From Paenibacillus sp. EZ-K15 (lineage in GTDB: Bacteria; Bacillota; Bacilli; Paenibacillales; Paenibacillaceae): a stretch of 64,000 nt of DNA. Every line of letters starts with the position of its first letter. Position 1 is the first letter of the stretch. The notes under the pieces are model-generated. The model did no database searches. It had not been told where the DNA came from and worked only from the letters and a program-made list of their open reading frames with translations. Where the stretch lies: assembly GCF_002573715.1 (NCBI RefSeq), contig NZ_PDHM01000016.1:351649-415648 (forward strand), given 5' to 3'. Positions 44,651 to 53,939 of the stretch are shown one piece after another. Made by a program: the position numbers and the translations under genes.

Positions 44651-44679
44651 TTTTCTATACGCAACCTGTATATACAAGA
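44629..44679 (+). promoter_or_regulatory. Two TreR-type operators
   Basis: ACCTGTATATACATGT (44629-44644) and ACCTGTATATACAAGA (44664-44679) share the near-palindrome CTGTATATACA that resembles the known TreR site TTGTATATACAA. Their centres are 35 bases apart, one between -35 and -10 and one just after the start of transcription. Confidence 0.8.
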
Positions 44680-44700
44680 TGGCGAGGAGGACGAAGTTTC

Positions 44701-46416
44701 ATGTTGAACCCAAAAACCCAGTCTCAAGATTGGTGGAGAACTTCGACGGTTTATCAAGTATATCCGAAGAGCTTCAACGACACGACCGGCAAAGGCACGG
44801 GCGATATACGAGGGCTCATGGAGAAGCTGGATTATATAAAGGGACTAGGCATCGACATTGTGTGGCTTCAGCCGGTGTATGTTTCTCCGCAAAATGATAA
44901 CGGTTACGACGTTGCGGATTATTGCAGCATTGATCCTGTATATGGGACGATGGACGATTTCGACGAGCTTGTGGCTGAGTTGAAAAAAAGAGGCATGCAT
45001 CTGATGATCGACATTGTCGTGAATCATTCTTCGACCGAGCATCGATGGTTTAAAGAAGCGGTATCTTCTCGCAATAACCCGTATCGAGACTATTACATCT
45101 GGCGGGATCCCGCGGAAGATGGCGGTCCGCCCAACAACTGGCAATCCAAGTTTGGAGGACCGGCATGGCAATATGACGAAGGGAGCGGGCAGTATTACTT
45201 GACTCTTTTTGACAAAACGCAGGCAGACCTGAATTGGGAAAATGCGAAGGTCCGTGCGGAAGTCGTGGATATCCTCACCTTTTGGGCAGACAAGGGCGTA
45301 AGCGGATTCCGGATGGATGTCATCAATCTCATATCGAAAGATCCCTCGTATCCGAATGATGACGGTTCGGTAGCACCCGGAGATGGACGCAGGTTTTATA
45401 CGGACGGACCAAGAGTGCACGAATACATTAAGGAATTGAACGAAAAAGTGTTTAAGCCTTACAATCTCGTCACGGTGGGTGAGATGTCCTCCACCACCCT
45501 GGAGCATTGCGTTCGTTACTCGAACCCGCAGGAGAACGAATTCTCCATGACGTTCAACTTCCACCATTTGAAGGTAGACTATCCCAACGGGCAAAAATGG
45601 GAGCTCAAGCTTTATGATTTCGAGGAGTTGAAAAGAGTGCTCTCCGATTGGCAAATCGGCATGCAGAAGGGGGGCGGCTGGAATGCCCTGTTCTGGAACA
45701 ACCATGATCAGCCGCGCGCGCTGACCCGGTTCACCAATGATGGTGAATTCCGCACGGAAAGTGCAAAGATGCTGGCTACGACGCTGCACGGATTGCAAGG
45801 CACGCCATATGTATATCAAGGCGAAGAGATTGGGATGCCTGATCCGAACTGGAATGATATATCCGAGTTTCGGGACATTGAATCCTTAAACATGTATGCC
45901 ATTCTCCAGGAACAGGGTAAAACGCCGGAGGGGGCTGCCCACATCGTCAAGGTACGCTCGCGAGATAACTCCAGATTACCTATGCTGTGGAATGACAGCG
46001 ATCTAGCCGGCTTTACGACGGGGACGCCTTGGATCAAGATCGATGAGCGGTATCCGCTGATCAATGCGCAATCCGAAGTGGAAGATCCGCATTCGATCTA
46101 TCATCATTATCGGAAGCTTATTGAAATGCGAAAGAACATTCCGGTGATTACGGACGGTGAATATGTTCGCCTGGATGAAGGCCATCCCGAAATCTATGCG
46201 TATGCCAGAAAGAACAAGGAGCAGACGCTTGTTGTGATTTCCAATTTCAGTGATCGCGACGTATCGTTCGAACTTCCTGAGAAGATGATAGTGAATCTGA
46301 CAGAAATTCGAACGGCTCAGCTGCTAATCGGCAACACAACGGAAGAACCCGAGCTTACTCCAACGGTTGCACTTCGACCGTATGCATCCTATATGTGGCT
46401 TATTCATAACAACTAA
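44701..46416 (+). CDS. treA: Trehalose-6-phosphate hydrolase (GH13)
   Basis: 571 residues of the GH13 fold. It splits cytosolic trehalose 6-phosphate, made by the PTS during uptake, into glucose and glucose 6-phosphate. Visible regions are DIVWLQPVYVSPQNDNGYDV, MIDIVVNHSS, the nucleophile Asp206 in FRMDVI, the acid/base Glu261 in VGEMS and NNHDQPRA with the transition-state Asp. Context (treP, treR, operators) and overall match to phosphotrehalase make this assignment more likely than oligo-1,6-glucosidase. GGAGG lies 10 bases before the ATG. Confidence 0.92.
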   Translation: MLNPKTQSQDWWRTSTVYQVYPKSFNDTTGKGTGDIRGLMEKLDYIKGLGIDIVWLQPVYVSPQNDNGYDVADYCSIDPVYGTMDDFDELVAELKKRGMHLMIDIVVNHSSTEHRWFKEAVSSRNNPYRDYYIWRDPAEDGGPPNNWQSKFGGPAWQYDEGSGQYYLTLFDKTQADLNWENAKVRAEVVDILTFWADKGVSGFRMDVINLISKDPSYPNDDGSVAPGDGRRFYTDGPRVHEYIKELNEKVFKPYNLVTVGEMSSTTLEHCVRYSNPQENEFSMTFNFHHLKVDYPNGQKWELKLYDFEELKRVLSDWQIGMQKGGGWNALFWNNHDQPRALTRFTNDGEFRTESAKMLATTLHGLQGTPYVYQGEEIGMPDPNWNDISEFRDIESLNMYAILQEQGKTPEGAAHIVKVRSRDNSRLPMLWNDSDLAGFTTGTPWIKIDERYPLINAQSEVEDPHSIYHHYRKLIEMRKNIPVITDGEYVRLDEGHPEIYAYARKNKEQTLVVISNFSDRDVSFELPEKMIVNLTEIRTAQLLIGNTTEEPELTPTVALRPYASYMWLIHNN

Positions 46417-46442
46417 ATTCATAATGTCAGGAGCGTATAGCT

Positions 46443-48473
46443 ATGGCCATTGATCGCAAACACGTGGAGCGCATTGTCGAGGCAGTCGGTGGAAAAGACA
46501 ATATCGAAGCCGCTACGCATTGCGTAACCCGTTTAAGATTTGCCCTTGTGGACGACAACAAGGTGGATTCCAAAGCCCTAGATGAGAACGATTTGGTGAA
46601 AGGGCAATTCTCGTCCCAGGGACAGTTTCAGGTCGTAATCGGACCGGGTCTTGTCGACCAGGTTTACAATGAAATGATGGACATCACCGGCGGAGCGAGA
46701 GTATCGAAGGATGAAGTGAAGAACATTGCGAGCAAGAAGCAAAATCCACTGCAGCGAGCAATCAAGACGCTTGCGGACATTTTTATTCCAATCCTGCCGG
46801 CGATTGTCATGGCAGGTTTGCTGCTTGGCATTAACAATTTGCTTACGGGACCGGGTATTTTCTATGAAGGACAATCGTTGATTCAGGTCCATCCCGAGTG
46901 GGCAGACGTAGCCTCCATTATAAATCTGATTGCAAGCACCGCCTTTACGTTCCTCCCCGTCCTGATCGGATGGTCGGCAGTAAGACAGTTTGGTGGCAAC
47001 CCGCTGCTTGGGATTGTACTAGGCCTGATCCTGGTAAATCCGGATCTGCTTAGCGCTTATCAATATGCGGATGCCAAGCTGGAAGGCACGGTTCCCGTCT
47101 GGAATCTGTTCGGCTTTGAGTTGGCGAAAATCGGTTATCAAGGCCAGGTGCTGCCTGTTCTCGTCTCCGCTTATATTTTGGCCAAAATCGAGAAGTTTCT
47201 GAACAAACGGGTGCACGATTCCATTAAGCTGCTTGTCGTGGCGCCAGTAGCTCTGCTCGTGACCGGGTTCCTTGCATTCATTCTGGTGGGGCCGATCACG
47301 TTTGCCTTCGGTAACGTCCTCACTTCAGGTCTTGTCAGCATTTTTGATTCCTTTGCAGCCTTGGGTGGCCTGATCTACGGCGGACTGTATGCACTCCTTG
47401 TCATTACGGGGATGCATCATACGTTCCTTGCGGTGGACATTCAGCTCATCGGCAGTGAAGGCGGAACGTTCTTGTGGCCGATGCTGGCGTTATCTAATAT
47501 TGCGCAAGGTGCCGCAGCGCTGGCCATGATGTTTATCATGAAGGAGCAGAAGGCAAAAGGACTTGCCGTTACATCTTCCATCTCTGCCTTCTTGGGGGTA
47601 ACGGAGCCAGCCATCTTCGGGGTCAACATTCGTCATAAGTATCCGTTTATCTTCGGTATGATTGGATCCGGGATTGCCGGCGTGCTGCTGGCCGTGAACA
47701 ACGTTCTGGCTTCGTCGATCGGCGTGGGGGGCATTCCGGGATTTCTGTCCATATTCCCTAACCAGTGGGGCGTCTTCTTCATTGGCATGGCAATTGTGTT
47801 GGTCATTCCGTTCACGGGGACATTGTTGTTCGGGCGTTACCAGTTGTCCAAGCAGCATCGACATACAGCGAAAGAGAAGGCTGCCGGCAACGTTGCAAGT
47901 GATCAAGCAGTAATGACGGAATCGAACGACAGTCGTCAATCTGAGTCATTCGAGTCATCGGAAACAGAGAATAGTCCAATTACGGAAGCTGCCCAAAAAG
48001 CCGCTGTAGATATCATGGCACCAATCAAAGGGAAGGTGGTTTCCTTGTCTGAGGTACCCGACCCTGCTTTCGCCGAAAATCAGATGGGTCAAGGCGTTGC
48101 CATTATCCCGTCGGAAGGGAAAGTGTACGCTCCGTTTGACGGTCAAGTCGCGCATCTGATCAAGAAGAGTAAACATGCGATTATTTTGACGGATACGAAC
48201 GGGGTTCAGATCCTGATTCACGTCGGAATCAACACTGTTTCCTTAAAAGGAGAGGGGTTCACGACTCATGTGGAAACAGGTGCCGACATAAGCAAAGGGC
48301 AGCTGCTGCTTGAATTCGATATGAATCGGATTCAGGAAGCCGGTTTACCCGTCATTACGCCGATCATTATTCCAGACGGCCAAGATCAGGTTCAGAAGGT
48401 TACGGAGTATGAAGGCGAAGCGTTGCCAGGTGAAACGCGAGTGCTTCAAGTGACTCTTGGTAATGGAATTTGA
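46443..48473 (+). CDS. treP: PTS trehalose transporter, fused EIIBCA
   Basis: 676 residues with three parts. EIIB (1-80) holds the phosphorylated Cys27 in ATHCVTRLRFAL; EIIC (about 100-460) has around ten membrane helices and the sugar-site motif ITGMHHTF; after a Ser/Glu-rich linker (about 480-520) comes a complete glucose-type EIIA with its phospho-His593 in LIHVGINTVSLKGEGF. Bacillus TreP lacks the EIIA part and borrows it from another permease, so this version is self-sufficient. It imports trehalose as trehalose 6-phosphate for TreA. AGGAGC precedes the ATG, 26 bases after treA. Confidence 0.92.
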   Translation: MAIDRKHVERIVEAVGGKDNIEAATHCVTRLRFALVDDNKVDSKALDENDLVKGQFSSQGQFQVVIGPGLVDQVYNEMMDITGGARVSKDEVKNIASKKQNPLQRAIKTLADIFIPILPAIVMAGLLLGINNLLTGPGIFYEGQSLIQVHPEWADVASIINLIASTAFTFLPVLIGWSAVRQFGGNPLLGIVLGLILVNPDLLSAYQYADAKLEGTVPVWNLFGFELAKIGYQGQVLPVLVSAYILAKIEKFLNKRVHDSIKLLVVAPVALLVTGFLAFILVGPITFAFGNVLTSGLVSIFDSFAALGGLIYGGLYALLVITGMHHTFLAVDIQLIGSEGGTFLWPMLALSNIAQGAAALAMMFIMKEQKAKGLAVTSSISAFLGVTEPAIFGVNIRHKYPFIFGMIGSGIAGVLLAVNNVLASSIGVGGIPGFLSIFPNQWGVFFIGMAIVLVIPFTGTLLFGRYQLSKQHRHTAKEKAAGNVASDQAVMTESNDSRQSESFESSETENSPITEAAQKAAVDIMAPIKGKVVSLSEVPDPAFAENQMGQGVAIIPSEGKVYAPFDGQVAHLIKKSKHAIILTDTNGVQILIHVGINTVSLKGEGFTTHVETGADISKGQLLLEFDMNRIQEAGLPVITPIIIPDGQDQVQKVTEYEGEALPGETRVLQVTLGNGI

Positions 48474-48537
48474 CAGGTTCTTATGTAACATGTAATGGTT
48501 GCTGGAAAATGGTACAATAGCTGATGGTGATAAAGGG

Positions 48538-49275
48538 ATGACGAACAACATTTATTGGACGCTATACAAAGATTATGCCGACCAAATTGAAACCGGCGCT
48601 CTCCAACCCGGCAGCAAGCTGCCCTCGGAAAACGAGCTTGCGGCCACCTATCAAATCACAAGGGAAACGGTACGTAAGGGACTCAATTTGCTGGCTCAAA
48701 ACGGTTATATTCACAAGATAAAAGGCAAAGGTTCATTTGTGCTGGATACAGGAAGAATGAACTTCCCGGTAACGGGGCTCGTCAGTTATAAAGAGCTTGC
48801 GGAACGGTTAGGTCGAAAGAGCCGAACGCTTGTATATGAGACGGAATGTGTTCCGGCCGGAGAGCGTATAGCAAAGGAACTTCAAATTCGACCGGACCGA
48901 CTTGTATGGAGGGTGATCCGTGCCAGGGAAATCGAAGGGGAGCGCATCATTCTCGATATCGATTATTTGCTTGCCGACATCGTAACGGGTCTAACGAGAG
49001 ATATTACCGGGGATTCGATCTATCAATACCTGGAGCAAGAACTTCATCTGAAAATTAGCTACTCGAAAAAAATAATTTCCGTTGAACGAGCTACAACGAT
49101 GGACCAGTCCTATATGGATCTTGGAAACGATTCCCATGTTGTCGTAGTCCGGGGTTACGTTCATTTGGAAGATACCACACTCTTCCAATATACGGAATCG
49201 AGGCATCGATTGGATAAGTTTCAGTTCGTTGATTTTGCAAGAAGAGAATCCAATCATGATTTTGGAGACCCATAG
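48538..49275 (+). CDS. treR: Trehalose operon repressor, GntR family
   Basis: 245 residues from ATG 48538. The N-terminal winged helix (about 1-70) shows IYWTLYKDYADQIETGALQP, GSKLPSENELAATYQITRET and GYIHKIKGKGSFV; the C-terminal UTRA domain (about 85-240) binds the effector, expected to be trehalose 6-phosphate. It should repress treA-treP by the two operators upstream of treA. The frame is open further upstream to 48499, but the protein family starts at the later ATG; the box GGTGAT is 7 bases away. Confidence 0.9.
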   Translation: MTNNIYWTLYKDYADQIETGALQPGSKLPSENELAATYQITRETVRKGLNLLAQNGYIHKIKGKGSFVLDTGRMNFPVTGLVSYKELAERLGRKSRTLVYETECVPAGERIAKELQIRPDRLVWRVIRAREIEGERIILDIDYLLADIVTGLTRDITGDSIYQYLEQELHLKISYSKKIISVERATTMDQSYMDLGNDSHVVVVRGYVHLEDTTLFQYTESRHRLDKFQFVDFARRESNHDFGDP

Positions 49276-49286
49276 AATTGATCATT

Positions 49287-49313
49287 AAGCCGCGAATTTA
49301 TCGCGGCTTTTTT
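49287..49313 (+). terminator. Terminator of the tre operon
   Basis: AAGCCGCGA (49287-49295), loop ATTTA, TCGCGGCTT (49301-49309), T run. Confidence 0.92.
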
Positions 49314-49408
49314 GATGTCCTGGCAGGAAAGAGGAAAACTCATCCTCGATGTTGAAGCTATTTTAGTAGTAATTGTCTGATAAAACATGGTAAAGGGGCC
49401 GATAGAAC

Positions 49409-50191
49409 ATGGACTTGGGACTGACAGGAAAGGTCGTGTTGATTACCGGAGGGAGCAGGGGCATAGGCCTTGAAACCGCGGTGACGTTTGCGCTCGAAGG
49501 TGCCAAGGTTGCTATTTGTGCACGGGACGAGGAGCAGTTAAAGACTGCGGCAGACCATATCCGGCAAGCAGCGGATTTCGAAGTGCTAACCATAGCAGCG
49601 GATGTCACGAAACCCGAGGATTGCATACAAGCGGTAAACGATACCGTGCAGCATTATGGACAGCTTGATATTCTGGTGAACAATGCCGGTACCGCCGCTG
49701 CGAAGCCATTTGAGCAGATCGGTGACGAACAATGGGCATCGGATCTGGATCTCAAGTTGTTTGGCGCGATTCGATTTGCACGTGCAGCCGTCCCTCATAT
49801 GAGGGAGTACGGCGGAGGTTCGATTATTAATGTTACCACATCCTGGGCTAAGACGCCGCCTGCTGCGTCCATGCCCAGCAGCGTCAGTCGAGCGGCGGGG
49901 CAGGCCATGACCAAGGCCATGAGTCACGATCTGGCATCTGACCATATCAGAGTTAACACCGTATGTATCGGAATGATCCGCAGCGCACAGCTTGAAGAGC
50001 GATGGAAACGGGAAGAACCTGGACTCACTTGGGAACAGTACGCACAGGATACGCGCCACAGGATTCCGCTCGGACGTATTGGAAACACGGAAGAAGCGGC
50101 AAAAGTTATCGTATTTATGGCATCCGATGCTGCCTCCTATGTAACTGGAACTTCTATTAATATTGATGGGGGTTCAGCCCCGGCTTTGTAA
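49409..50191 (+). CDS. SDR-family oxidoreductase with SxxxR in place of YxxxK
   Basis: 260 residues of the classical SDR type: cofactor motif TGGSRGIG (residues about 11-18), an Arg after beta-2 (CARDEEQ) suggesting NADP, NNAGTA, the catalytic Ser region NVTTSWAK and the C-terminal YVTGTSINIDGG. At the place of the catalytic Tyr-x-x-x-Lys the protein reads PSSVSRAAGQAMTK, so Tyr becomes Ser and Lys becomes Arg. Either it uses a modified mechanism or it is a non-catalytic or differently specialised member. It is followed 30 bases later by a BadF-type kinase. Confidence 0.87.
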   Translation: MDLGLTGKVVLITGGSRGIGLETAVTFALEGAKVAICARDEEQLKTAADHIRQAADFEVLTIAADVTKPEDCIQAVNDTVQHYGQLDILVNNAGTAAAKPFEQIGDEQWASDLDLKLFGAIRFARAAVPHMREYGGGSIINVTTSWAKTPPAASMPSSVSRAAGQAMTKAMSHDLASDHIRVNTVCIGMIRSAQLEERWKREEPGLTWEQYAQDTRHRIPLGRIGNTEEAAKVIVFMASDAASYVTGTSINIDGGSAPAL

Positions 50192-50226
50192 GTAGTTAGC
50201 AATTAAAAACACGGGAGGTCTTGGAT

Positions 50227-51204
50227 ATGAAGCATGAAGTCGTGATTGGAATTGATGGAGGCGGGTCGCAGACGCGCGTCATGGTCAGCGATTTGAATGG
50301 AAATGTTCTCTCCTATGCCGTTGGTGGAGCCTCCTCGATCCATAAAGACAGCCATGCGCACGAGAATGTTCAGCAAACCATACGATCGTCACTTGCCCTG
50401 GCGAGCTGCGGCGTAGATCAAGTCAAGGGTCTATATGCGGGAATAGCGGGTTACGAGTCGGATCAAGACATGGAGTGGGTAACTCGTTTAACCGCTATTG
50501 AAGGACTCGATTGTCCGAAATGGTACGTGAACGATTCTCTTGTCGCGCATGCAGGTGCGTTCATGGGCAATCCAGGAATCGTTGTTGTGTCGGGGACGGG
50601 GTCCATGATTCTGGGAATAACCGAACAAGAGATTCCTATCAGAAATGTGGATTTCCATCATTATGCCGCCAGCGCTGCGAGATTTTTGTCTTATGATGCT
50701 GTGTATCAAATGTTGGCCGGGAAAATCCATCCATCCGATGAATCGTTGGTCCGCGAAATTCAATCCTTTTGGGGAGTCGAAAATAGGGATCAACTTCGAA
50801 TGTTGGCGTCTTCGGGTTTTATAAAAGATCGACAAGAGCGAGACAAGAAGTTCGGGGAGATGGCTCCTCTTATCACGACTGCAGCTGAAGTCGGAAGCCG
50901 ATTAGCTCGGAGCGTGTGCGATGAAGCCATGAAGCAAATCATGGTAGGCGTTGAGATTCTAGGTTCATTCTTTGAGTCGGATCATGTATCGGTAACCGGG
51001 ATCGGGAGTGTCGTAAACTGCGCTTACATGAAATCAAAACTAATGAGCAGCTTGCAATCGGGCATAAACAAACATTACGAATACCGGAGCCCCCAATTAT
51101 CGGCCGCCGCCGGCGCTGTGCTTATGGCGCTTCGAAGTTTGGGGTTGCAGGTTGATTCCCATAGGGTTGAATCCATGCGCAAGCACCCAAATGCTACATG
51201 GTAG
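50227..51204 (+). CDS. BadF/BadG-type ATPase, N-acetylglucosamine-kinase-like
   Basis: 325 residues of the ASKHA fold: phosphate 1 motif VVIGIDGGGSQTRVMVSD, phosphate 2 VVVSGTGSMILGI, and adenosine-type VSVTGIGSVVNCAYM near the C-terminus. Bacterial stand-alone members usually phosphorylate GlcNAc or related amino sugars. GGGAGGT lies 7 bases before the ATG, so the TTG at 50221 is not needed. Probably co-transcribed with the SDR gene; a role in sugar salvage is inferred. Confidence 0.85.
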   Translation: MKHEVVIGIDGGGSQTRVMVSDLNGNVLSYAVGGASSIHKDSHAHENVQQTIRSSLALASCGVDQVKGLYAGIAGYESDQDMEWVTRLTAIEGLDCPKWYVNDSLVAHAGAFMGNPGIVVVSGTGSMILGITEQEIPIRNVDFHHYAASAARFLSYDAVYQMLAGKIHPSDESLVREIQSFWGVENRDQLRMLASSGFIKDRQERDKKFGEMAPLITTAAEVGSRLARSVCDEAMKQIMVGVEILGSFFESDHVSVTGIGSVVNCAYMKSKLMSSLQSGINKHYEYRSPQLSAAAGAVLMALRSLGLQVDSHRVESMRKHPNATW

Positions 51205-51522
51205 AATTCAATTTTTTCATAAATTATATTATGTAAACTACTGATAAGGAGTAGCAAGAGACCCATTTGCCTGATGACGTTATTCTCATGAGGATGTCGC
51301 AATTTTATATATGATTTGTCGCATAGTTGGACTAAAAAAATGAGTAAGATGTGATACCTTATATGTGGATGTCATGGCAGCTAAGTTCATATCCAGAGAC
51401 CCAAGAGATGTTGTGGCAGAATTACATACATAAAAGCCCGCCTGCTCTTTATGGCGTTATGGATAGGCAGGACTTTATATTTGAAGTTATAAAAAAATAA
51501 TGAAAAGTGATGGTGATGATCT
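51205..51522. other. 318-base gene-free stretch
   Basis: No reading frame with a ribosome binding site. The only structure is an imperfect hairpin, CCTGC (51441-51445) with GCAGG (51477-51481) flanked by AAAG/CTTT, which could be a weak terminator. No clear promoter was found for the following gene. Confidence 0.4.
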
Positions 51523-52605
51523 ATGTCTAAAGTGTATCGTATTGGAATTATCGGCTGTGGCGGAATCGCAAACGGGAAGCATCTGCCGAGCTTAAGCAGA
51601 TTAAACAACGTGGAGCTCGTAGCATTCTGCGATATCGTCCTAGAAAAGGCAGAAGCCGCGGCTAGCAAGTACGGTATTGAGGAAGCTAAAGTGTACGGCG
51701 ACTATAAAGAGTTGCTGCAGGATCAAAGCATCGATATCATTCATGTTCTGACGCCTAATGACTCACATGCCGAGATTTCCATTGCTTCGCTTGAAGCAGG
51801 TAAGCATGTTATGTGCGAGAAACCGATGGCAAAAACGGCTGCGGATGCCAAGCGGATGATGGAAACCGCGAAACGCACCGGCAAGAAATTAACAATCGGA
51901 TATAATAACCGCTTCCGCGAAGACAGTCTTTACCTGAAACAAGTATGCGAAGCCGGTGAACTCGGAAATATTTATTTTGCCAAAGCTCATGCCGTACGAA
52001 GAAGAGCTGTTCCGACTTGGGGCGTATTTTTGGATGAGGAAAAACAAGGCGGTGGTCCGCTTATCGATATCGGTACGCATGCTCTCGATTTGACCCTCTG
52101 GATGATGGATAATTACAAACCGAAGATTGTTCTCGGTACCACATACCATGAGTTGTCCAGCAAGGAGAACGCGGCAAACGCTTGGGGACCATGGGATCCG
52201 GAAAAATTCACCGTCGAAGATTCCGCTTTCGGCATGATTGTGATGGAGAATGGCGCGACCATTATGCTGGAATCCAGCTGGGCGCTCAATACGCTGGATA
52301 TCGATGAAGCTAAATGTACGCTGAGCGGTTCGGAGGGCGGAGCCGATATGAAGAACGGTCTTCGCATCAACGGCGAGAAGTTCAGTCGTCTGTACACCAA
52401 CGAAATCGAATTGAATTCCGGCGGAGTGGCGTTCTATGACGGGAAGCAGGAGCAGGCTCCGGATGTTGAGATGAGAAGATGGATCGAGGCTATCGACCAG
52501 GATAAAGATCCTGTCGTTACTCCGGAACAAGCTTATGTTGTATCTCGAATTTTGGAAGCTCTATACGAATCCGCCAAACTCGGCAAAGCTGTTTACCTGG
52601 ACTAA
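51523..52605 (+). CDS. Gfo/Idh/MocA-family oxidoreductase
   Basis: 360 residues. The N-terminal Rossmann fold begins RIGIIGCGGIANGKHLPSL and includes VLTPNDSHAEISIASLEAGK; the catalytic lysine is in MCEKPMAKT, and the second domain has the GGGPLIDIGTHALDL motif with the usual His. The family oxidises or reduces sugars and inositols with NAD(P). Given the neighbouring sugar kinase it may act on an amino-sugar derivative, but this is inference. Translation signals are weak (GGTGATG). Confidence 0.9.
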   Translation: MSKVYRIGIIGCGGIANGKHLPSLSRLNNVELVAFCDIVLEKAEAAASKYGIEEAKVYGDYKELLQDQSIDIIHVLTPNDSHAEISIASLEAGKHVMCEKPMAKTAADAKRMMETAKRTGKKLTIGYNNRFREDSLYLKQVCEAGELGNIYFAKAHAVRRRAVPTWGVFLDEEKQGGGPLIDIGTHALDLTLWMMDNYKPKIVLGTTYHELSSKENAANAWGPWDPEKFTVEDSAFGMIVMENGATIMLESSWALNTLDIDEAKCTLSGSEGGADMKNGLRINGEKFSRLYTNEIELNSGGVAFYDGKQEQAPDVEMRRWIEAIDQDKDPVVTPEQAYVVSRILEALYESAKLGKAVYLD

Positions 52606-52634
52606 GTTTATATTCATATGATGATTCATAATGC

Positions 52635-52664
52635 AAAGGCCCTGATGATCAGGGCTTTTTTTTT
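52635..52664 (+). terminator. Terminator after the Gfo/Idh/MocA gene
   Basis: GCCCTGA (52639-52645), loop TGA, TCAGGGC (52649-52655), then nine T. Confidence 0.92.
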
Positions 52665-52773
52665 ATTTTCGGAACATGCTGAATCTAGCAAAACTGGATA
52701 TGTGATTGGGAGGAATGGATATAGATTAATGGGGAATAATAAGCTCATTACATAATGAAGGCGGGTAGATGAA

Positions 52774-53289
52774 ATGATATTTATTTATAATGATTACGGT
52801 GGAACGCATACGACCTCACTGGCAGCAGCGTATCATCTTAATAAATTACCTACGAATCGGCAGCTTACAACCGAAGAGATTCTGGCAGTTGACTATTTCA
52901 ATAAACTAAATAGGTCCGACATGGGCAAACTCGTTTTCCACGGGTTAGATGAGAATGGAAATCCGGTGTACACTATTGGACGGGGCTCATCCAAGATAGT
53001 CATTCGAGCTTTAAAAAATTTAAGCCTCATCCTTCAAGACAAATATCAGAACACGGAACCGATTGTATTTTCCAACACTTCGCCTACCGTTCCATTGGTC
53101 ATGACGATCGGGGGATTTTTGTCCAGAGGATTAAAATTAGGTTTTGTCGGCGATCCATTATTAGTCGCAGGTGCGAAGCAATGCTGCGGTATTATCCGTG
53201 AACTTGTTCTACATACCAAACAAACCGCAGCCGCGAGGTCCGGTACGGAGTCCGTAATCGTGATTGAGAACAAAAATTATTCCTCATAG
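52774..53289 (+). CDS. DUF3189 family protein
   Basis: 171 residues beginning MIFIYNDYGGTHTTSLAAAYHLNKLP, which matches the DUF3189 family of spore-forming Firmicutes as I know it. The first strand and loop (YNDYGGTHTTS) look like a nucleotide-binding fold but no enzymatic function is established. Further conserved-looking patches are ILAVDYFNKLNRSDMGKL and GLKLGFVGDPLLVAGA. GGCGGG lies a few bases before the ATG. Monocistronic with a strong terminator. Confidence 0.72.
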   Translation: MIFIYNDYGGTHTTSLAAAYHLNKLPTNRQLTTEEILAVDYFNKLNRSDMGKLVFHGLDENGNPVYTIGRGSSKIVIRALKNLSLILQDKYQNTEPIVFSNTSPTVPLVMTIGGFLSRGLKLGFVGDPLLVAGAKQCCGIIRELVLHTKQTAAARSGTESVIVIENKNYSS

Positions 53290-53314
53290 TTATTCGAAGT
53301 CCATAATCCATATG

Positions 53315-53356
53315 AGAAGATAATCCCGGATTTCACAGGTTTATCTTCTTTTTTTT
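53315..53356 (+). terminator. Terminator after the DUF3189 gene
   Basis: AGAAGATAA (53315-53323) pairs perfectly with TTATCTTCT (53341-53349), then a T run. Confidence 0.85.
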
Positions 53357-53473
53357 CATGAGCCAAATAGGCCTCAGCATTATCTGGTATAATCTAGGTG
53401 ATTGTCGAACCTGTTATATGTTTAAAACGATTCTGGTTGGGATCCAAGCGTTTCGCTAACTGAAGGGTGAGTG

Positions 53474-53695
53474 ATGGTTATTAAACGTTTTTTCAGGATC
53501 AGCACATGCCTTGTCATCTTGACGTATTTCGTACTCATGATGATCGGATTCTTCAGAGGAACTTTATCCGTTCGTGCAAGTGTTCTAATGACTGTTATCA
53601 CCGTCATGATTGTCATCATTTGCTATGGGTTGACGAAACTGATTCAATATATTGATCACAAGTTGTATAAAGAGCTGAAGCGTATGATGAAATAG
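53474..53695 (+). CDS. Small two-helix membrane protein
   Basis: 73 residues from ATG 53474 (AAGGGTGAG 6 bases upstream). A basic start (MVIKRFFRIS) is followed by two hydrophobic helices, about 11-26 and 37-54, and a basic tail with KLYKELKRMMK. No family recognised. It has its own terminator, and the ribosome binding site plus helix pattern make it a credible gene. Confidence 0.55.
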   Translation: MVIKRFFRISTCLVILTYFVLMMIGFFRGTLSVRASVLMTVITVMIVIICYGLTKLIQYIDHKLYKELKRMMK

Positions 53696-53710
53696 CGCGA
53701 CGAAGAAAAG

Positions 53711-53754
53711 GATGATATCCAGTCCATCGACTTTCTGGATGTCATCTTTTTTTT
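53711..53754 (+). terminator. Terminator after the small membrane protein gene
   Basis: GATGATATCCAG (53711-53722) pairs with CTGGATGTCATC (53735-53746, one G-U), then eight T. Confidence 0.9.
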
Positions 53755-53939
53755 GCCTAAGAAACATAATTCTGAATAATCAATCAATTTTTCGGTTAGT
53801 TGCGTCTTCCTGTATGAGTGGGCGCTACCGAGAATTCCCTTGGCCTGCAAGGTACGCATTAATATTCGTCTGTTAGTTTACAGCTGGTTTTCTTCGGTAA
53901 TAATGTGGGAATAGCATCTGTGAGAGGAAGGATGTTCCC

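Noticed and set aside
44845..45819. 324-codon minus-strand frame inside treA
   Set aside because: Antisense shadow of the GH13 gene, whose catalytic motifs are intact.
48470..48498. TTGACA-N17-TAATGG as a separate treR promoter
   Set aside because: The -10 box is poor and the sequence overlaps the treP stop; treR may simply be transcribed with treA-treP.
53832..53863. Possible sigma-G promoter (GAATT, 20 bases, CATTAAT) before the ger operon
   Set aside because: Spacer too long and hexamers weak; a forespore promoter is expected here but this match is not convincing.
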